A DNA stretch of 9,122 bases, taken from the NCBI GenBank assembly GCA_937921525.1, contig CAKZUM010000734.1, positions 1 through 9,122 of the forward strand, given 5' to 3'. Shown one piece after another: positions 8,142 through 9,122 of the stretch (positions are counted from its first letter, which is position 1; each line of letters begins with the position of its first letter). The DNA comes from an uncultured Saprospiraceae bacterium. Its GTDB lineage: Bacteria > Bacteroidota > Bacteroidia > Chitinophagales > Saprospiraceae. Both the position numbers and the translations under genes were made by a program. The notes beneath the pieces were generated by a model. That model worked only from the letters and a program-made list of their open reading frames with translations. It searched no databases and was not told the origin of the DNA.

Positions 8142-8191
8142 TCCCTGCCCTATTGGCCACCCGCAAATGTCTGCCATCAACCTCGACAAAC

Positions 8192-8962
8192 CTACTTAGG
8201 ATAGCCCAATAAATACTGAATTAAAATACCTTTTTCTTTAGTAGTTCCAATCTCCCAGTGATAGCTGTCTCCATCATCTAATCTCTCCGTCATTGCGGTC
8301 ATTTCTTCGGGCGTATAGGTTCTTAACACAGACACCACCCCATCCCATAATACGAAAAGAGGAACAATCGGAATAAAGTAAGTAAACAAAATTCTACTGA
8401 ATTTAAAAGGTCGAATAAAAGGAGTGGCGAGTAAGATAAATATAGGAGAGAATACATTTTTTATCAAGTTACCAATCGTCCGTTCTTGTCCTTCAAAGAT
8501 ACCGATCGGCACTTTATTATTTACTGCATTTTGTAGGATGCGTTGGGCATCTGCTTCTTTGAAATGATGGAAAGATAAAAATTGTGTTCTAAATCCTTTC
8601 AGATTGGCGGGTACATCTAAGGCATTAATGGATGTTGTATTATAATCAAACACCTCCTCTCTATTTTGCATTTCTTTGAAGGCAGGAATATTGGGATAAA
8701 AATCTGTTAAAACAATTTTGAGATTAGGATGATCTGGCTTTAGATGTTGGGCCAAACGCTGCCAGCCACCGCCGCCGCCAGAAGCCAAATCTATAATGGT
8801 CTCAGATCCACTTTCAACTATACCTTTCTTTATAATAGGTACGACCGCTTGATAAAAATCTGCTTTGTTAGAAACGAATTGCAGGAAGTCAGTACCAAAG
8901 TTTCTTATAAAGGCAGGAAACCATTCTTGGTCTTCAAATTCAAAGAGGTGGAATCTTTTCAT
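8192..8962 (-). CDS. Class I SAM-dependent methyltransferase-like protein with hydrophobic insert
   Basis: A 256-residue protein that probably transfers a methyl group from S-adenosylmethionine; the substrate is unknown. Motif I is IIDLASGGGGGW (residues 56-67), the glycine-rich SAM loop, with an unusual run of five glycines. A post-I LTDFYPN follows at 85-91, with Asp87 placed to bind the SAM ribose. A FHHF motif sits at 131-134. Residues about 169-206 hold two hydrophobic stretches (FSPIFILLATPF and ILFTYFIPIVPLFVLW) separated by a basic segment, suggesting membrane association or a lipophilic-substrate pocket. The start MKRFHLFEFEDQEWFP matches the N terminus I recall for related Bacteroidota proteins, so the ATG at 8962 is favoured although no Shine-Dalgarno is seen. 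It has no signal peptide. It is 757 bases upstream of the giant gene on the same strand and probably transcribed separately. Confidence 0.8.
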   Translation of the reverse strand: MKRFHLFEFEDQEWFPAFIRNFGTDFLQFVSNKADFYQAVVPIIKKGIVESGSETIIDLASGGGGGWQRLAQHLKPDHPNLKIVLTDFYPNIPAFKEMQNREEVFDYNTTSINALDVPANLKGFRTQFLSFHHFKEADAQRILQNAVNNKVPIGIFEGQERTIGNLIKNVFSPIFILLATPFIRPFKFSRILFTYFIPIVPLFVLWDGVVSVLRTYTPEEMTAMTERLDDGDSYHWEIGTTKEKGILIQYLLGYPK

Positions 8963-8987
8963 GATCGAATATTTGAAACTAGGTAGC

Positions 8988-9018
8988 TTGACAACATTAA
9001 ATTAACAAAATAGATTTG
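8988..9018 (+). promoter_or_regulatory. Candidate Bacteroidota-type promoter (TTG-N20-TAGATTTG)
   Basis: TTG at 8988-8990 and TAGATTTG at 9011-9018 are separated by 20 bases. This fits the -33/-7 consensus TTG-N(17-23)-TAnnTTTG of the primary sigma factor in Bacteroides and Flavobacterium. It points rightward, away from the methyltransferase gene, and would start RNA near 9022-9026, right at the palindrome 9021-9089. It is the only exact TAnnTTTG I found outside coding sequence. The gene it would serve, if any, lies beyond the window. Confidence 0.45.
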
Positions 9019-9020
9019 GA

Positions 9021-9089
9021 TTTTACCACATAGGTACATAGGTCACATAGTTAGGCAGGCTATGTGACCTATGTATCTATGTGGTAAAA
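9021..9089. repeat. Near-perfect 30-bp-arm palindrome with 9-base loop
   Basis: The left arm 9021-9050 and right arm 9060-9089 are reverse complements at 29 of 30 positions, around the loop TTAGGCAGG. Each arm contains three ACATAG-type hexamers 8-9 bases apart (left arm at 9028, 9036 and 9045). The single mismatch, G9034 opposite T9076, would be a G-U pair in a plus-strand RNA but a C-A mismatch in a minus-strand RNA. I recall CACATAG-rich palindromes recurring between genes in other Bacteroidota, so this may be a dispersed REP-like element. It could also act as a bidirectional transcription barrier. The palindrome itself is certain. Confidence 0.85.
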
Positions 9090-9122
9090 AATAGTGGCCT
9101 AATTTTGTTCGAGTACTCAATT

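Larger units (their letters stand above)
7681..8191. other. Intergenic stretch without a supported gene
   Basis: All short reading frames here are broken by stops and lack homology I recognise. Positions 7681-8030 are strongly AT-rich. From about 8131 to 8200 the composition rises to about 51% G+C (36 of 70 bases), above its surroundings. I find no exact TAnnTTTG element on either strand, no tRNA-like cloverleaf and no T-tract terminator. The two inverted repeats inside it are listed separately. Confidence 0.7.

Noticed and set aside
8049..8191. Intrinsic terminator for the methyltransferase gene
   Set aside because: No GC-rich hairpin followed by a T-run is present in the direction of transcription; the inverted repeat found has a 71-base loop.
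8084..8212. Plus-strand 42-codon frame (MVAVIYIKEE...) over the GC-richer stretch
   Set aside because: Short, runs into the methyltransferase 3' end on the other strand and matches no family I know. The opposite-strand reading just past the methyltransferase stop (FVEVDGRHLRVANRAGKW) also looks protein-like but has no start and soon meets a stop, so neither is supported.
8744..8986. Plus-strand 80-codon frame overlapping the 5' part of the methyltransferase gene
   Set aside because: Antisense to conserved methyltransferase motifs, no recognisable protein features.
9006..9012. Minus-strand TATTTTG as a -7 element for the methyltransferase gene
   Set aside because: One base short of TAnnTTTG and without a matching TTG at the right distance; I cannot support a promoter for this gene, and none matching consensus is visible for the giant gene either.
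9109..9115. Third TCGAGTA, as at the right end of the 139-bp element, near the window end
   Set aside because: A 7-mer is expected about once by chance in a window this size on both strands, and the flanks do not extend the similarity.

Overview
The window looks like a chromosomal segment from a low-GC Bacteroidota, plausibly of the Saprospiria/Cytophagales-Flavobacteriales kind. The main evidence is a giant secreted protein that ends in a type B, gliding-motility-associated (CHU_C) C-terminal sorting domain, which is specific to the Bacteroidota type IX secretion system (T9SS). Supporting signs are start codons without Shine-Dalgarno sequences, one TTG-N20-TAnnTTTG promoter, and a methyltransferase family that I associate with this phylum. 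The genus cannot be fixed from the sequence.

Positions 1-7434 (minus strand) are one complete gene for a 2477-residue modular cell-surface or secreted protein. In order it has a signal peptide, a roughly 500-residue N-terminal module, an acidic calcium-binding thrombospondin type 3-like region, and fourteen Ig-like domains of two alternating types. These are followed by a further Cys-containing beta domain, a cadherin-like/Big_9-like domain and the T9SS sorting domain. Its stop codon is the first triplet of the window, so its downstream neighbour is not visible.

Positions 7435-8191 are a 757-base gap with no convincing gene. It holds a 139-bp imperfect palindrome flanked by an exact 11-bp direct repeat (a MITE-like insertion), two small hairpins beside it, a perfect 8-bp-stem dyad, and a locally GC-richer stretch with an 11-bp inverted repeat just downstream of the second gene.

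Positions 8192-8962 (minus strand) encode a 256-residue SAM-dependent methyltransferase-like protein with an unusual hydrophobic insert. Positions 8963-9122 hold a near-perfect 30-bp-arm palindrome. Directly before it, on the plus strand and pointing away from the methyltransferase gene, lies a good match to the Bacteroidota promoter consensus.

The two genes share a strand but are too far apart, and separated by an insertion-like element, to be read as one operon. No functional link between them is evident. The adhesin-like protein probably depends on T9SS genes elsewhere in the genome.
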